Source: Fistulifera solaris
Lineage: Eukaryota > Bacillariophyta > Bacillariophyceae > Naviculales > Stauroneidaceae
NCBI GenBank assembly: GCA_030295235.1
Contig: AP026128.1
Coordinates: forward strand, 992,001 to 1,056,000
Length of the DNA stretch: 64,000 nucleotides
Direction of reading: 5' to 3'
The translations under genes and the position numbers were made by a program. Positions 9,239 through 19,325 of the stretch are shown piece after piece (within the stretch, counting starts at the first letter, position 1; the number at the start of each line of letters is the position of its first letter). The notes beneath the pieces were generated by a model, which ran no database searches, was not told where the DNA came from, and saw nothing but the letters and a program-made list of their open reading frames with translations.

Positions 9239-11389
9239 TTAGATCGTTGCGGTTTCGGTAGCGGCCTCAACCTTTTCTTCGTCCTTATCTGTTTCCTTTT
9301 CACCGTTAGTCTCAGTGTCGTCTTTCTTGCCTCCAGCAGCCGGAAGAGAAGCGGGGTCTGGCAACAAGACATTCACTCCAAGAGATTTCGGATCCGCCTT
9401 TGCCTTATCGTCCTTCTCGTCGTTGGTCTTTTCACGGAGCGCCTGCGACGTTTTCTCCGCCGCTTTCTTATCACCAACATCAATCCACTTTCCAGTCTTC
9501 TCGTCTTTTTTCAAGAAACGACCGGGTGGATCTCCATTCCGGATGGCGCGAACAATCACGCGGGCGACCGAAGGCTTTTGAATTTTCGGCGCTCGAACGT
9601 AGTCAGGCCGGTGCAAAGCGACGATATCTCTGAATCGTTTGTTTCCTTTGTGGTGATTCGTCAAGCCGCCACGACCAAGTAAAATGTCATGGTCCGTAAC
9701 CAAGATGTTACCCTCGTCATCAACGGCGTTCGGAGGAAGCCCCGCCGTAACAAGCTCCGTGCTTTCCGACTTCTTTTTGGCCGCCTGTTTCGCGGCTGAG
9801 GGGACCGACACACGGATCTTCGGTTTGTAATCTGCAGCTCCCACAACAGCGCTATCAGTAGTTTTTTGTTTTTTGGCCTTGCTGCCTTCTTCGGCATCGT
9901 CGTCACCGTCTTCGTCGTCTTTACCGCCGCGGAGGGACTCGCGGAGTGCCTGTCGATCACGCTTCTCTGCATTCGATCTTTCACGGAGACCCTGCGAGGT
10001 CTTTTCAGCTGCTGTGCGATCTCCCACATCGTACCACTTTCCGTCGTCATTCTTTTCAGGAATCTATGATAGTAGCAAAAAGAGTGAGAGATTGCCTCTG
10101 TCATTCCGCATAGTCTACTGTCCTGTCAACTAATAGTACGTACCTGCCAGGAGGGGTCCCGGTTCGAATGGCGCGGACAATCTTTCGAGCGACACCGGGC
10201 TTGTCCATTTTGACGGCACGAATGTAATCGGGACGATGCAAAGCGATAATGTCACGGAATCGTCGATTTCCAGGATGACTATTGGTCATTCCACCACGAC
10301 CAAACAGCACATCCCAATCATTTGGTTCATCAATGGGCTCAGTTCCGGGTTGTGCCATATTTTCCGAAGGCAAGTCCGCAATCCCTTCACTGATATTATC
10401 TAACGGGTTTCCCAGGGCATTGTACGCAATCAAATGAATTTCCTTTTCGAGAAAGACTTCGAATACGAAAATAAGTGAAAACTGGGCGGCTTCTGCTCCT
10501 GAAAGCAACTTCCAGTTCACCTTGTCATTTGCTTCCGCCAAACGAACCAGGAATCTCGAGTTCTGAGATGCAACTGCCGCAGGAACTTTGTCCTTATCTT
10601 CCTCATACAGTTCAGCCTCATCCAGTCCCTTGAGCAGCTCGATAGCAGCTTGTACTCGGTTCTCAACAGTCCTTGTCGTTGACGATACCAAGAGCGATGC
10701 GAGACTAAAAACGGTGCGATTTCCTCCCTGCTGCTCGTACATCTTTTCAGTCTCAGCACTGTCATCACAAAGAAACAAGACAACATCTTTGGGATTGGGA
10801 AGAAGGGCTTCATCTTCGGTGGCTTTGCGCTCCAATATTTCCTTGAAATGACTATAGGGACTCAGCGTCAAATCACCCAAGTCATCGTTTTTGAACTCTT
10901 CGACCATGGCACCCGCCAGTGCATCTTTGCATCTTGGTCGGCAACTTCAATCCAGCTCTTGTCTTCTTTCTTAAGAAAGCGTCCTTGCGACTTCATGAAA
11001 GGCTTGGGGACATCTTTGAGACCCGCCAACTCATACTCCTTGCCATTCTTGACGAGATTGAAGAGGTTTTCGGCAATTTCCATGGCCTCACTGGCGGTGG
11101 AAGGAGGTGCTTTGCCTTGCAACTTCCAGATGATGCGATGCAGTCTCATCATATCTTGCAAGAGGAGATTCGTGCGGTGTCCGGCCGAGCCTTCTCCTAC
11201 AATCACATCACGGAATCTCGGTTTCAGCGTAGAGCCGTCTTCAATATCCGAAGCGGTAGCATCATCTTCCTTTACGGCAGTCTCGACGTCTTCTGTCTCT
11301 TCTGTTTGAGTCTCTTCCGTTGCGACGGGTGTTTCTTGTTTCTCTTCCGGTTCTTTTGCCTTGGCGCCTCGTTTCGCTCGACCTTTCAT
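9239..11389 (-). CDS. Protein with three DUF6824 domains
   Basis: Large diatom-type protein of about 690 residues. Exons 10144-11389 and 9239-10063 flank an 80-bp GT-AG intron (donor GTACGT). DUF6824 is abundant in diatoms and of unknown function. The signature D-[VI]-L-x-GRGG-x-TN-x-H-x-GN-x-x-FR occurs near residue 360 (DVLFGRGGMTNSHPGN) and again near 540 (DILLGRGGLTNHHKGN). Each is followed by a PPGRFL and W-x-DVGD-x-x-A-x-EKTSQ tail; in the first the tail crosses the intron. A degenerate first copy spans about residues 55-160 (FRDVIVGEG, then GRFLKKEDKSWIEVAD). Both termini are acidic or lysine-rich, as in nuclear proteins. One A is missing from short A runs at two places (near 10926-10928 and 10053-10056); allowing these, the length is exactly 691 codons. 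A relic copy lies at 16.0-16.45 kb. Confidence 0.82.
10064..10143 (-). other. Intron of the DUF6824 gene
   Basis: 80 bp. Donor GTACGTACT and acceptor CTATCATAG interrupt the PPGR|FLK motif of the second domain. The third domain, which has no intron there, shows the uninterrupted form and confirms the splice. Confidence 0.85.
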
Positions 11390-12162
11390 GATGACGAATG
11401 CGGATGATGGATGATGACACGTGAATAATGAAGGATGGGTTCAATCAACCATGAATGCGAATGAATTCAATCAACAACGAAGGAGGACTGGTTTTTATCA
11501 TTCAATCACCTTCGTGAACTGACTCGTTCTCTTTTTTTTTGAGCGAGCGATTCTTTTCGCAAAAGCATGCGTTGAAAATTTCATCCACGATCACGATGAA
11601 ACCCGATCATTTCGTTTGTTTACGTAGAGTCCAGTAGTTTTTCTACAGGAGGACGGCTTTTTCATTCGGAAGAATGACCGTGTCGAATTCACATTTTGTC
11701 ATCCACGAATGTGCTACGACAGTCCCAGTATGTTTTTCTACATCATACTTGTAAAGCCATACTCTTTTTGAAATTTTGAACTTGACTCTACAACGGTAAG
11801 TAGAGGTAACAGACGTACGACGTACGAGCTTTGACGTGTTTCTTAGTAATGAATGAATCACGCTTTGACTAGGTCACGAGCCTCTCCAATTCAATTGAGA
11901 GATACTACAATTTTCCTTTATAGTAACTATCACCGTAGGGCTTCTACAGCAAGCTACATCAACGGTTATTTCAAATTTTTGCCGCCGCGTCAACAAAACA
12001 CCATCGACGAGCGAAAGATGATGCGAAGATGAAGTCCTTGATCGCTTGCTTTACAAGAAATTCCCATCAACATTCAACCTCTGTGCTGCTTTCTCAGGAG
12101 AGCATGCGTACAGTATGACGTACCTGGTTAAGCACAAAACAAGCAACGACAAGTGAGAAAAA
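11390..12162. promoter_or_regulatory. Intergenic region between divergent genes
   Basis: About 770 bp separate the starts of the DUF6824 gene (minus) and a hypothetical gene (plus), so both promoters should lie here. No specific element is recognised. The 72-codon minus-strand frame at 11643-11861 is not supported. Confidence 0.4.
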
Positions 12163-13089
12163 ATGACGAAAAGACCTGTTCGAGGAGTGTTCGGGGGCGG
12201 CTGGCACTGGTTGAGTCGGAAGAAACGCTCGAGTCCTGCAAAGGCAGTCTCTGTGACCCCCAAAACTCTTTGCAGCGAGGATGACGAAGAAGAATCGGCC
12301 CTATTGGCATCGACTGGCACGCAGTCTTCGCAAGAGCACAGTACGTCCGGGTTCACTCCCGTAGCCAAGAAGCGCCGTAACACATTTGGTAGTCGCAAAG
12401 CGCCTCAGATTTATCATTCAGTCTCCGATGATCTGTTCTTCTCGCCAAGTATTCTCTGTCGGAAGAGCACAATAAGAGTGGAAGGTAATGCGACGAGAAG
12501 GAAAGATCAAAGTAAAGACTCGTCTCCCTCGAACGAATCATCGAGTTCATCGCATTCAGAAAGCCAACTCAGTAGACAATTTGATTGCGAGGGGCAACAG
12601 AAATCACAGGAAATGGCGGACTCAACATTATTTAGTGTCTCTGCGAATGAATCCCTTAATTCGGGAAAATCTTCCATTATAGGGATTACTCAGGGTAAAC
12701 TTCAGAATACGAAAAACATTTCACAAGACAAGGAATTTGATTTTGACGACTCCACAACAATTCATTCCGCTGTCAATCGTACAGAAATGAAACAGCCCTC
12801 CAGTACCATGACGTCGCTCGACGAAGCACGAGCCTATTTCGCACAACTGGACGCTTCTCCGATCGTCATGGAGGCCGTCGATGACCGAGAACGACATCGT
12901 AACGTGGTACGCACGCGGCGTCGATTGCTTCCGACTCATCCGACCGTGAGGAAAGAATACAGAGAGTACGTACAAGCCTGCGAATGTGCAAAAGTGCCCG
13001 CCATGCCGTTGGAAGAGTTTGCGCGGCATCGAAAATTATTCCAAGCGAACGATGTAATATATGAGGGATTTTTGGATGTAGAAGATTGA
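12163..13089 (+). CDS. Hypothetical protein with conserved-looking C terminus
   Basis: Intact frame of 308 codons. The first 210 residues are Ser-, Lys- and Asp-rich and probably disordered, starting MTKRPVRGVFGGGWHWLSRKK. From about residue 215 the composition changes to a compact helical region: SLDEARAYFAQLDASP, then RTRRRLLPTHPTVRKEYREY, then a segment ending MPLEEFARHR. It resembles a short conserved C-terminal domain after a disordered tail. I do not recognise the family. The gene converges on GAA1, with stops only 41 bp apart. Confidence 0.7.
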   Translation: MTKRPVRGVFGGGWHWLSRKKRSSPAKAVSVTPKTLCSEDDEEESALLASTGTQSSQEHSTSGFTPVAKKRRNTFGSRKAPQIYHSVSDDLFFSPSILCRKSTIRVEGNATRRKDQSKDSSPSNESSSSSHSESQLSRQFDCEGQQKSQEMADSTLFSVSANESLNSGKSSIIGITQGKLQNTKNISQDKEFDFDDSTTIHSAVNRTEMKQPSSTMTSLDEARAYFAQLDASPIVMEAVDDRERHRNVVRTRRRLLPTHPTVRKEYREYVQACECAKVPAMPLEEFARHRKLFQANDVIYEGFLDVED

Positions 13090-13130
13090 AGCCACGTTTC
13101 ATAGTTAATTTTTATATCTTTATCAAGTAT

Positions 13131-14904
13131 TCAGGACAAGTAAAGGATTGTCAAAAGAGCATGCAGCGGCATGTATGCGTATCGTACGTAGATCGTGTAG
13201 TCTGGAAATACTCTTGGGACTAAAAGGATGCACGGCATTGTGATCCCAATCAGCCCGATGGATAAAGCATACAGTATAACGGATCGTGCCCGAAGTATAG
13301 CTCGTTTTGTGTCTTCTCCGTCACAATTATTAGAGTCATCAAAGGACGGAAAAGCAATCAGCGGAGCCCAAAAGATTGCAGACGGAAAAGCAAGCGACAC
13401 ATGTCCAAAGGCAATGGGGATATGCACCAGCAAAGCCGCGAAACAAGCAACAAATTGAACGGTCTGTTTCGATAACCGTCGCAATTTCAAACGTAAGAAG
13501 AGCGTCATTGTCACGTAAATTAACAAGAAAGCGACAACAATCATCTCCTTGTCCATCTTCGACACGACGGCGTGAAAGGTCGCCACGCAAAATAGCGTCA
13601 AGAATATTGTGGGTTGGACCGTCGGCCAGTGGAAAGCGGGGATATCCACAAGCACCAAAGTGACAGCCCGGACCACTAATGGTATCAATAACAGCAAATT
13701 AGGAATTAAATATTCCTCATGTTTGACGAAACGTTCCGGGGACGCCAACAAGTAAAGGGATGTGCTGTGATGCAGCCGTTCGTGTAGATTAGAAAGCGCT
13801 CGCAGTACATATTCCATTCGCTGGATGAAATTTGAAGTAAAGCGATTAGAATCAACACCAGGTGCAAACAAGGCTTGAATGGTCAAAGCATCGATTCCAC
13901 GATCCAGTGCCGTCGCATGAGGTGGGTACGGTCCCAACAAAAGCGAGTATTCAAACGCCAACAGTTCTAGCATCTTCGGTAACCATTCATTTACTTGCTC
14001 GACTTGCAAAGGAATGATTTTCGACTGAACATATTTTTGAATTTGCTTGGCTTCTTCGCGATATGGATGCATAGTCATGACAGCCTTATTGGTTTGTATG
14101 AGCAGGGACCGCGAATACACATACATGGCCAAGAAGACCAAATCCATGTTGGGTAATACACCCCGTCTCCCCTTGCGGTAAAATGCGTATTTCAGATTGT
14201 ACAAGAGCAATGGAGGACACGATTCCTTTTGGTGCTTGCGGCTGAACGTCTACAACGAGCAAATTTCGCAGCAGGAAACCATTCATATCAGGCGGCAGCG
14301 GCGGGCGAAAGGGCGTTTCGTGATCAACTGGCCCTAAATAGACGTCCAAGAATCGGTTGACAGTAGAAGTTAGATCCATTTTTGATTCCACCGTACTCGT
14401 AACGATGAAAAGAGTCTTGGCAATCCATTTGGCCTGTTGTAGTTGCTGAATAAGATTCAACACGGATACTTGAAACACATTCGACACGCTCGACGCAGTC
14501 CAAGGAATAACTAAAACAATCGCTTCTGAAACAGGACGGACCGCCACTTGTGTGGGTGTAATTTTGAGGATTTCGATACCATCGGGATGTTGTGTACAGG
14601 AAATTCGTGCATTCCGAGAGACGGCAGCACATGGAGAGCGTCGTTTCCATCCGGTCTGTACAGTGAGAGCCTCGAACTGCCCATTCCTATTAAAATACGA
14701 CGGATCTAACGAGTTTTCGTCAATGTACCATCTGCGTGGTTGCATGCGGCCTGTAAGGACGGAAGCGACCGGATGCAAAGCATGCCAGAGAATCCCGATG
14801 AGATACGGAGCGACGAGCAGCAAGGGCAGTTTACGTCGCCATTTAGGTGTCGTGAATTCCTCTTTATTTGGTCTTTCGCCATGTTCCCGCTTTCTACTGA
14901 GCAT
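13131..14904 (-). CDS. GAA1: GAA1 subunit of the GPI transamidase
   Basis: GAA1 is a multi-pass ER membrane protein of the complex that attaches preformed GPI anchors to proteins. About 590 residues, close to the family's usual 550-620. An N-terminal membrane helix (about residues 25-48, LPLLLVAPYLIGILWHAL) is followed by the lumenal M28-peptidase-like region. The family's NLD-type motif appears as RGVLPNMDL, followed by GIDALTI. A loop with NLHERLHHSTSLYLL and SPERFVKHEEYLIPN precedes several C-terminal membrane helices. The two halves lie in different frames; one A too many in the AAAA at 14227-14230 accounts for the break and gives exactly 591 codons. PIG-P of the same pathway lies 8 kb away. 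Confidence 0.82.
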
Positions 14905-15015
14905 TTAATGCGAAAAGATACTTCGTTTTCGATAAAGACGTTTGTCATCAGAAGGAGGGGTCGTCGTCATGGTGATGACAAGAGGAAATTATTGGTGATG
15001 ATCTTATGTGAGCAC

Positions 15016-15312
15016 GTGCTTTTTCACGTGTCCCGAAAATGTGGGTGTGTGCTTTTTCACGTCTCCCGAAAATGTGGGGGTGTGCTTCGAAATGGGGGTG
15101 TGCTATGTGGGGGTGTGCTTTTTTCACGTCTCCAGAAAATGTGGGGGTGTGTTTTTTCACGTGTCCAGAAAATGTGGGTGTGTGTTTTTTCACGTTCCCG
15201 ATAATGTGGGTGTGTGCTTTTTCACGTCTCCCGAAAATGTGGGTGTGTGTTTTTCACGTGTCCAGAAAATGTGGGCGAGTGCATTTTTCACGTCTCCAGA
15301 AAATGTGGGCTC
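15016..15312. repeat. 33-bp minisatellite, about nine copies
   Basis: Units read approximately gtgctttttcacgtctcc, then cgaaaatgtgggtgt, and vary between 32 and 34 bp; the third copy is badly degenerate. Both strands are open across it. The period is near 11 codons, giving CFFTSPENVGV-like repeats on plus and KKHTPTFSGDV-like repeats on minus. Length wobble between copies and lack of flanking coding sequence argue against translation. Confidence 0.9.
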
Positions 15313-16039
15313 TGCGAAACCACGTTCTTGTGCGAAACGGCAAGAATGTTGTACCAGGTAAAAATAAAATGTTGCCCGTTTCAATGTACAAGCGATGTAA
15401 GTGAGAGTGATTTCCTGTAAGGACCAGGAAAGGACGTTAAAATTCTGCCTCTCAGTACAAATTTCTACGTAGCGCTTACGGCGAGGCAGAATTTTAACGT
15501 CGTTTCCTGGAGGTCACGAGAAAAAAGATGGCACCATTAACCGCTCGAGGCGAGAAAAAGTCTTTCCTTACAGAAGCGCGATGTTCCAAGACAGAAGACG
15601 GAGAGAATTCATTAAGCAGCATGCCCTCGTAATTTTCACGACGAATTTATTTTCGTTTGACCGCCGGTCGTTGTAAATGCAGCCATCGAGCATTTTGCGG
15701 GGAACTATGGATTTTTGAATTTAAAGCTGGTTCAGAGGTCATGCGTCATGCGCTACAGTGTGAACATTGACCGCAAGTTGGTCAATATCAAGCCAGATTA
15801 CTGTTTGGCACGTGTGACCCACGGGAACTACATTACAACAAAGGATTGCTTGATGATATTGCTCGTGTATTTCCGGTCGCCGAAATAGTTGCTACTTGTC
15901 CTCACAAAAGAGCTAATGATGTATTTGTCTTTTCGGAATTGTCAGTATGAACGATATTGTCGATGAGAGTTCGATTCCTCGTAGGCTGGTGAACTTCGTG
16001 GGTCGAGAAGGATGTTAGGAGAAGATTATTGTGATGAAA
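15313..16039. other. Spacer with a strong hairpin, no gene
   Basis: Apart from the hairpin at 15424-15510, no coding sequence or repeat is recognised between the minisatellite and the DUF6824 relic. Confidence 0.4.
15424..15510. repeat. Near-perfect inverted repeat, 28-bp stem and 31-bp loop
   Basis: The left arm at 15424-15451 and the right arm at 15483-15510 are reverse complements at 27 of 28 positions (core gacgttaaaattctgcctc). The pairing can be extended outward by a gacc/ggtc pair with a small bulge. It could be a tiny MITE, a small-RNA precursor or a transcription end signal; the sequence does not decide. Confidence 0.85.
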
Positions 16040-16452
16040 GTAAATTGCGGATTTCACACTTAAGATAACTTAGTGTCGTCGACAGCAAGGACTGTTGACA
16101 TAAGAGCTGCTAACAGGTTTGGCTGAACTGCATGAAGAAGATGAAAAGAAGGATCTTGCGGTGGTAGCAACTCAAAATTCTATACTCCTGGTTCGTGCGA
16201 TGGAAGTGGATTGGCGGATAAACAGTTTCCAGAAGCTGAATTGGTTCAGTTTTCGCCCGATTTCCTAATCAATATTTTTCTCGATAATCAGAGTTATTTG
16301 ATGGCGTACAATGCGTTGGGAAGCTCGCTTGACGACAAACTTAAACCGATTTCAAAAACTCTCGGTGTTAACGTCTTATTGACAGACCCCGCAATCTTTT
16401 GCAGCTGCGGACAAACCAAAGAATGAGAAACTACTGCTACCGCAACAATCTT
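16040..16452 (+). pseudogene. Relic of the DUF6824 gene
   Basis: Plus-strand fragment matching the intact gene at 9239-11389. An alpha-helical segment (AELHEEDE, then VATQNSILLVR, then YLMAYNALGSSLDD) matches AELYEEDK, VASQNSRFLVR and HLIAYNALGNPLDN. After a large internal loss it jumps to the extreme C terminus (SKTLGVNVLLTDPA matching KSLGVNVLLPDPA), ending in ETTATATI against ETATI. Both complete DUF6824 domains and the N terminus are gone. It sits tail to tail with the intact beta-helix gene, the inverse of the arrangement at 8.5-11.4 kb. Confidence 0.85.
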
Positions 16453-16693
16453 CTGTCACCGTCGCGACTAGTCGTCATTAAGGGGCGATCTATTCTTATT
16501 GTTTTACGTGTTAACTGCCTGCTCTCTCTACTCTTTGTCCTTCATCGCATTGTATATTACGGAGTTCCCCCTATTCCCGGTCGAGTAATCAGGTTCCACA
16601 ATTCAGCAAATGACACCGAAATTATAGCCGATAAGGTATCGAGCCTTGTGCTGTCGTTGTTAGTCTTTTGTCTGAAACGACCGCGCTCTTAAA
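16453..16693. other. Spacer between convergent relic and gene
   Basis: Short 3' flank. Parts (attgttttacgtgttaac) loosely resemble the spacer between the relic and gene at 9.12-9.24 kb, as expected if the block was duplicated. Confidence 0.35.
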
Positions 16694-18587
16694 CTAGATC
16701 TGTTTGATAAAATAGCCCTCACCGATCCGCTGTAGCCGTACCGATCTCCCTTTTTCAGCAGCTTGAGTACCTTCATGATTCACAATCGAATGGATGCCAC
16801 CCAAGTTGTCCAGCTTTACTGTAAAAGCATTGAAAATGCGAATATTGGATTGAATCGGATGTTGGATAGCAGTCGAAATGACTACTGGATCGTTCCTAAA
16901 ATTGGAGTAAATCCCAGGTGCATATACGGTGTGGTCCGTGACGTCGTGGTTCACAAAGTATCCTCTAAACTCGTCCTTTGCAAAATCGTGACTTGCACAG
17001 TAAGGAAGCTCGCACTGATAAAAATAAACGACACCATGATCTCCTTTCCATATGACCTGGTGACCATTGGCATGTTCAACGGCCAAACCAGCAATATGAA
17101 TATTGTCGCCAGCTACTTCGATTCCGGTTTCAACTCGAAACTCATTGTTCTCTGTTTGCCAAAACACGGGTGATATGTGTGGATAGTTTGCTTTCTCGTC
17201 CTCATCCAGAGCACCATGATCAGCTCGCCACAGCCACAGATTATCCCCAATAATGCATCCACTGTGTAAGCGCACCATAAAGTCGACATGCGTTTCCCTT
17301 CTGTCTCCCGCTCTGCCTCCGCCGACGCGACAAAAAATATCAAACAATCCACCAAAATTGCCTGGCTCACCCGGATCTTTCTGATCTGCGTGTCCCCACT
17401 CCAATAAGGACGATTCTGTGTTATTCAACTTGCTAACGCTTCTTTCCGAAGCTTCCAACATCAGCCCCGCAATGCGCACACCTGGTACAAAAGGTTCGAC
17501 TTGAATACAGGGAGATCCATCCTCAGGTGCAACCAGCGTCGCGAGGCCCAGGCCCAGAATTACCTGGTTAATCTTTCGTATCATCAGGGTCTCCGTCAAA
17601 TGAAATATTCCAGGAGCCAAAACAACATCTTTTCCTTCGTCTAACGCTTCTTGAATTCGACTGATGGGGTCCTCAAAACTGATTACTCGAACAGAGCGAA
17701 AATCACGAATTTGTTCATCTGCCCCATCCAACGAAGGGCCACAGGCTTTTTCACCGCGCAGCAGTAGAGGTACTCTCAACTGGAACCACTCTTGCCCGTT
17801 CTCAGCAGTGGTTAGCGTGATGTATGGCTTTTCCATGCGAAGTTTGGGCTGTTCTACCACAGTAATCGCAGGTTCTGTATCACTGCCAGGATGAGGAGCC
17901 GGCACACGTCCACTACATCCGACATAAACCAGGCTCCAAGCCCCTCCTAACGCTAATGAGACCGCGAACGTTCAATGCTTATTATAGCGAAGTTGTCTTA
18001 CCTGTAACTTCTCCTCTCATTTCCACGTTTCGAAGAAGAAACTGTTGTTGACCACCAGCTCGGAGAGAACCGCCGACGTAGGCATTTGCCAAATGTCCAC
18101 CACTAGCGTATGCTGCATGATCATGAAGAAGTAAATCCGCATCCACGTGCACACGTCTCAACGGTGCGGCTTGACTCACCGCCCATTGAAGAGATGCGGT
18201 ACGAAAATTCTCGGCGCTCCTCCAGAATGTATCCAGACTCGTCCCAAAAGGAGGATGCAAGTGTTTGTTCAAAGCCGGAACGAAAGGACCACATTGAGGG
18301 AACGCAACATCTGTTGGACGAGATCCCAATCCTAATAGCTGCACGTAATATCCGATTTCAAAGTTGCGATCTAAGAAGTATTCGCCTGGCGCAAAGAGCA
18401 AGGCGTGACGCTTCGGGCTGAAATGGTTTTCACACGTAAAAGTTTGTTTGACTTCGTCCCAAGGATCTTGTGTCTTCTCAATTTGACTCAAAATAAAAAG
18501 AGGGTCGTCTGAAGGATGGAACAACAGGACCGAGTCGGGCCAGTTAGGAGGATTCGGTTCTGGCGCCCCAAACAACATGGTTGACAA
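16694..18587 (-). CDS. Bacterial-type right-handed beta-helix protein
   Basis: Predicted product of 612 residues from exons 18002-18587 and 16694-17946, separated by a 55-bp intron (donor GTAAGA). It resembles a family common in actinobacteria, often labelled adenylyl cyclase or pectate-lyase-like without proof. The shared order is FAPGEYFLDRNFEIGYYVQLLGLG in outline, DTFWRSAENF, WAVSQAAPLRR, ASGGHLANAYVGG, QQQFLLRNVEMRG, then a second half with GLGLATLVAP, GGLFDIFCRVGGG and WRADHG. Repeated short strands fit a parallel beta-helix. No signal peptide is evident at the chosen start. The intron shows it is expressed from the nuclear genome rather than contamination. A relic copy lies at 8505-9115. 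Enzymatic role unknown; bacterial origin is inferred from the family's distribution as I recall it. Confidence 0.8.
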
Positions 18588-19325
18588 GACAAACTACGGT
18601 CGGGAGCTCGGTCGGCGCTGTTAAATCATTTTTAAAGTTATGCGTTCTCGCAAAACCCTCAAAAACCTCAATAAACGACCAAAATGGACGGAGTTGTTTC
18701 AATGACCTTGGCAAATTATTCTTGGATGCAATGTCATGTTGGTCAAGAGTTCCTCGATCCACTTTCCGATTTTTCCAAGTTCTCAGTTTTTTTTGTCTTG
18801 CTTTGCGTTTTCGGTTTTAGTTGATTGTGACGTGGTACGGACGGCCAGACGCTCGTTACTCGTTAGGTCAAAGAATGAACAAGATCGAATGATAATGCCC
18901 ACCGACAACCGACACTGACACGGAGAATAATCGACTAAACAGAATAAAGTAGACAGTAGTAGAAGTAGAAGGTACTACTGTACGCTGTACGCTGTACGGA
19001 TTTCGAAAGAACACGCGAAGACCAAAGAAGGCGGGTGGTGAATGGTGAATGACTGATACCTTTACATTCTAATCGATAGTATCTATTGATTGATACTTCT
19101 TTTATTACCACACCTAAAATAATGACTACTGACTACGTAAATGACTAGGTATACGACATCTCCCGAAGACATTGTTTCTCCGCAAAAGAAAAAATAGCGG
19201 AGGGAGAAAAAACCGCTTTCCGCTTTTTTCTATCCGCTATGCAAACTGCAAGCTGCAATAACAGCAACTACTCCTCTTGCATTGAAATCAATTCTTTTCA
19301 TCGTTTGGAGTGTTAATGAAGACCG
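18588..19325. promoter_or_regulatory. Intergenic region between divergent genes
   Basis: About 740 bp between the beta-helix gene (minus) and the Ser/Arg-repeat gene (plus). A short run of gctgtacgctgtacg repeats lies near 18975-18998. No defined promoter element is recognised. Confidence 0.4.

Noticed and set aside
9221-9682. 153-codon plus-strand frame with a hydrophobic start
   Set aside because: Antisense to the C-terminal DUF6824 exon; the hydrophobic look comes from reading acidic and Lys codons backwards.
15008-15420. Cys/Phe-rich or His/Pro-rich repeat proteins over the minisatellite
   Set aside because: Unit length varies between 32 and 34 bp, so no frame holds. Both strands being open follows from the repeat composition.
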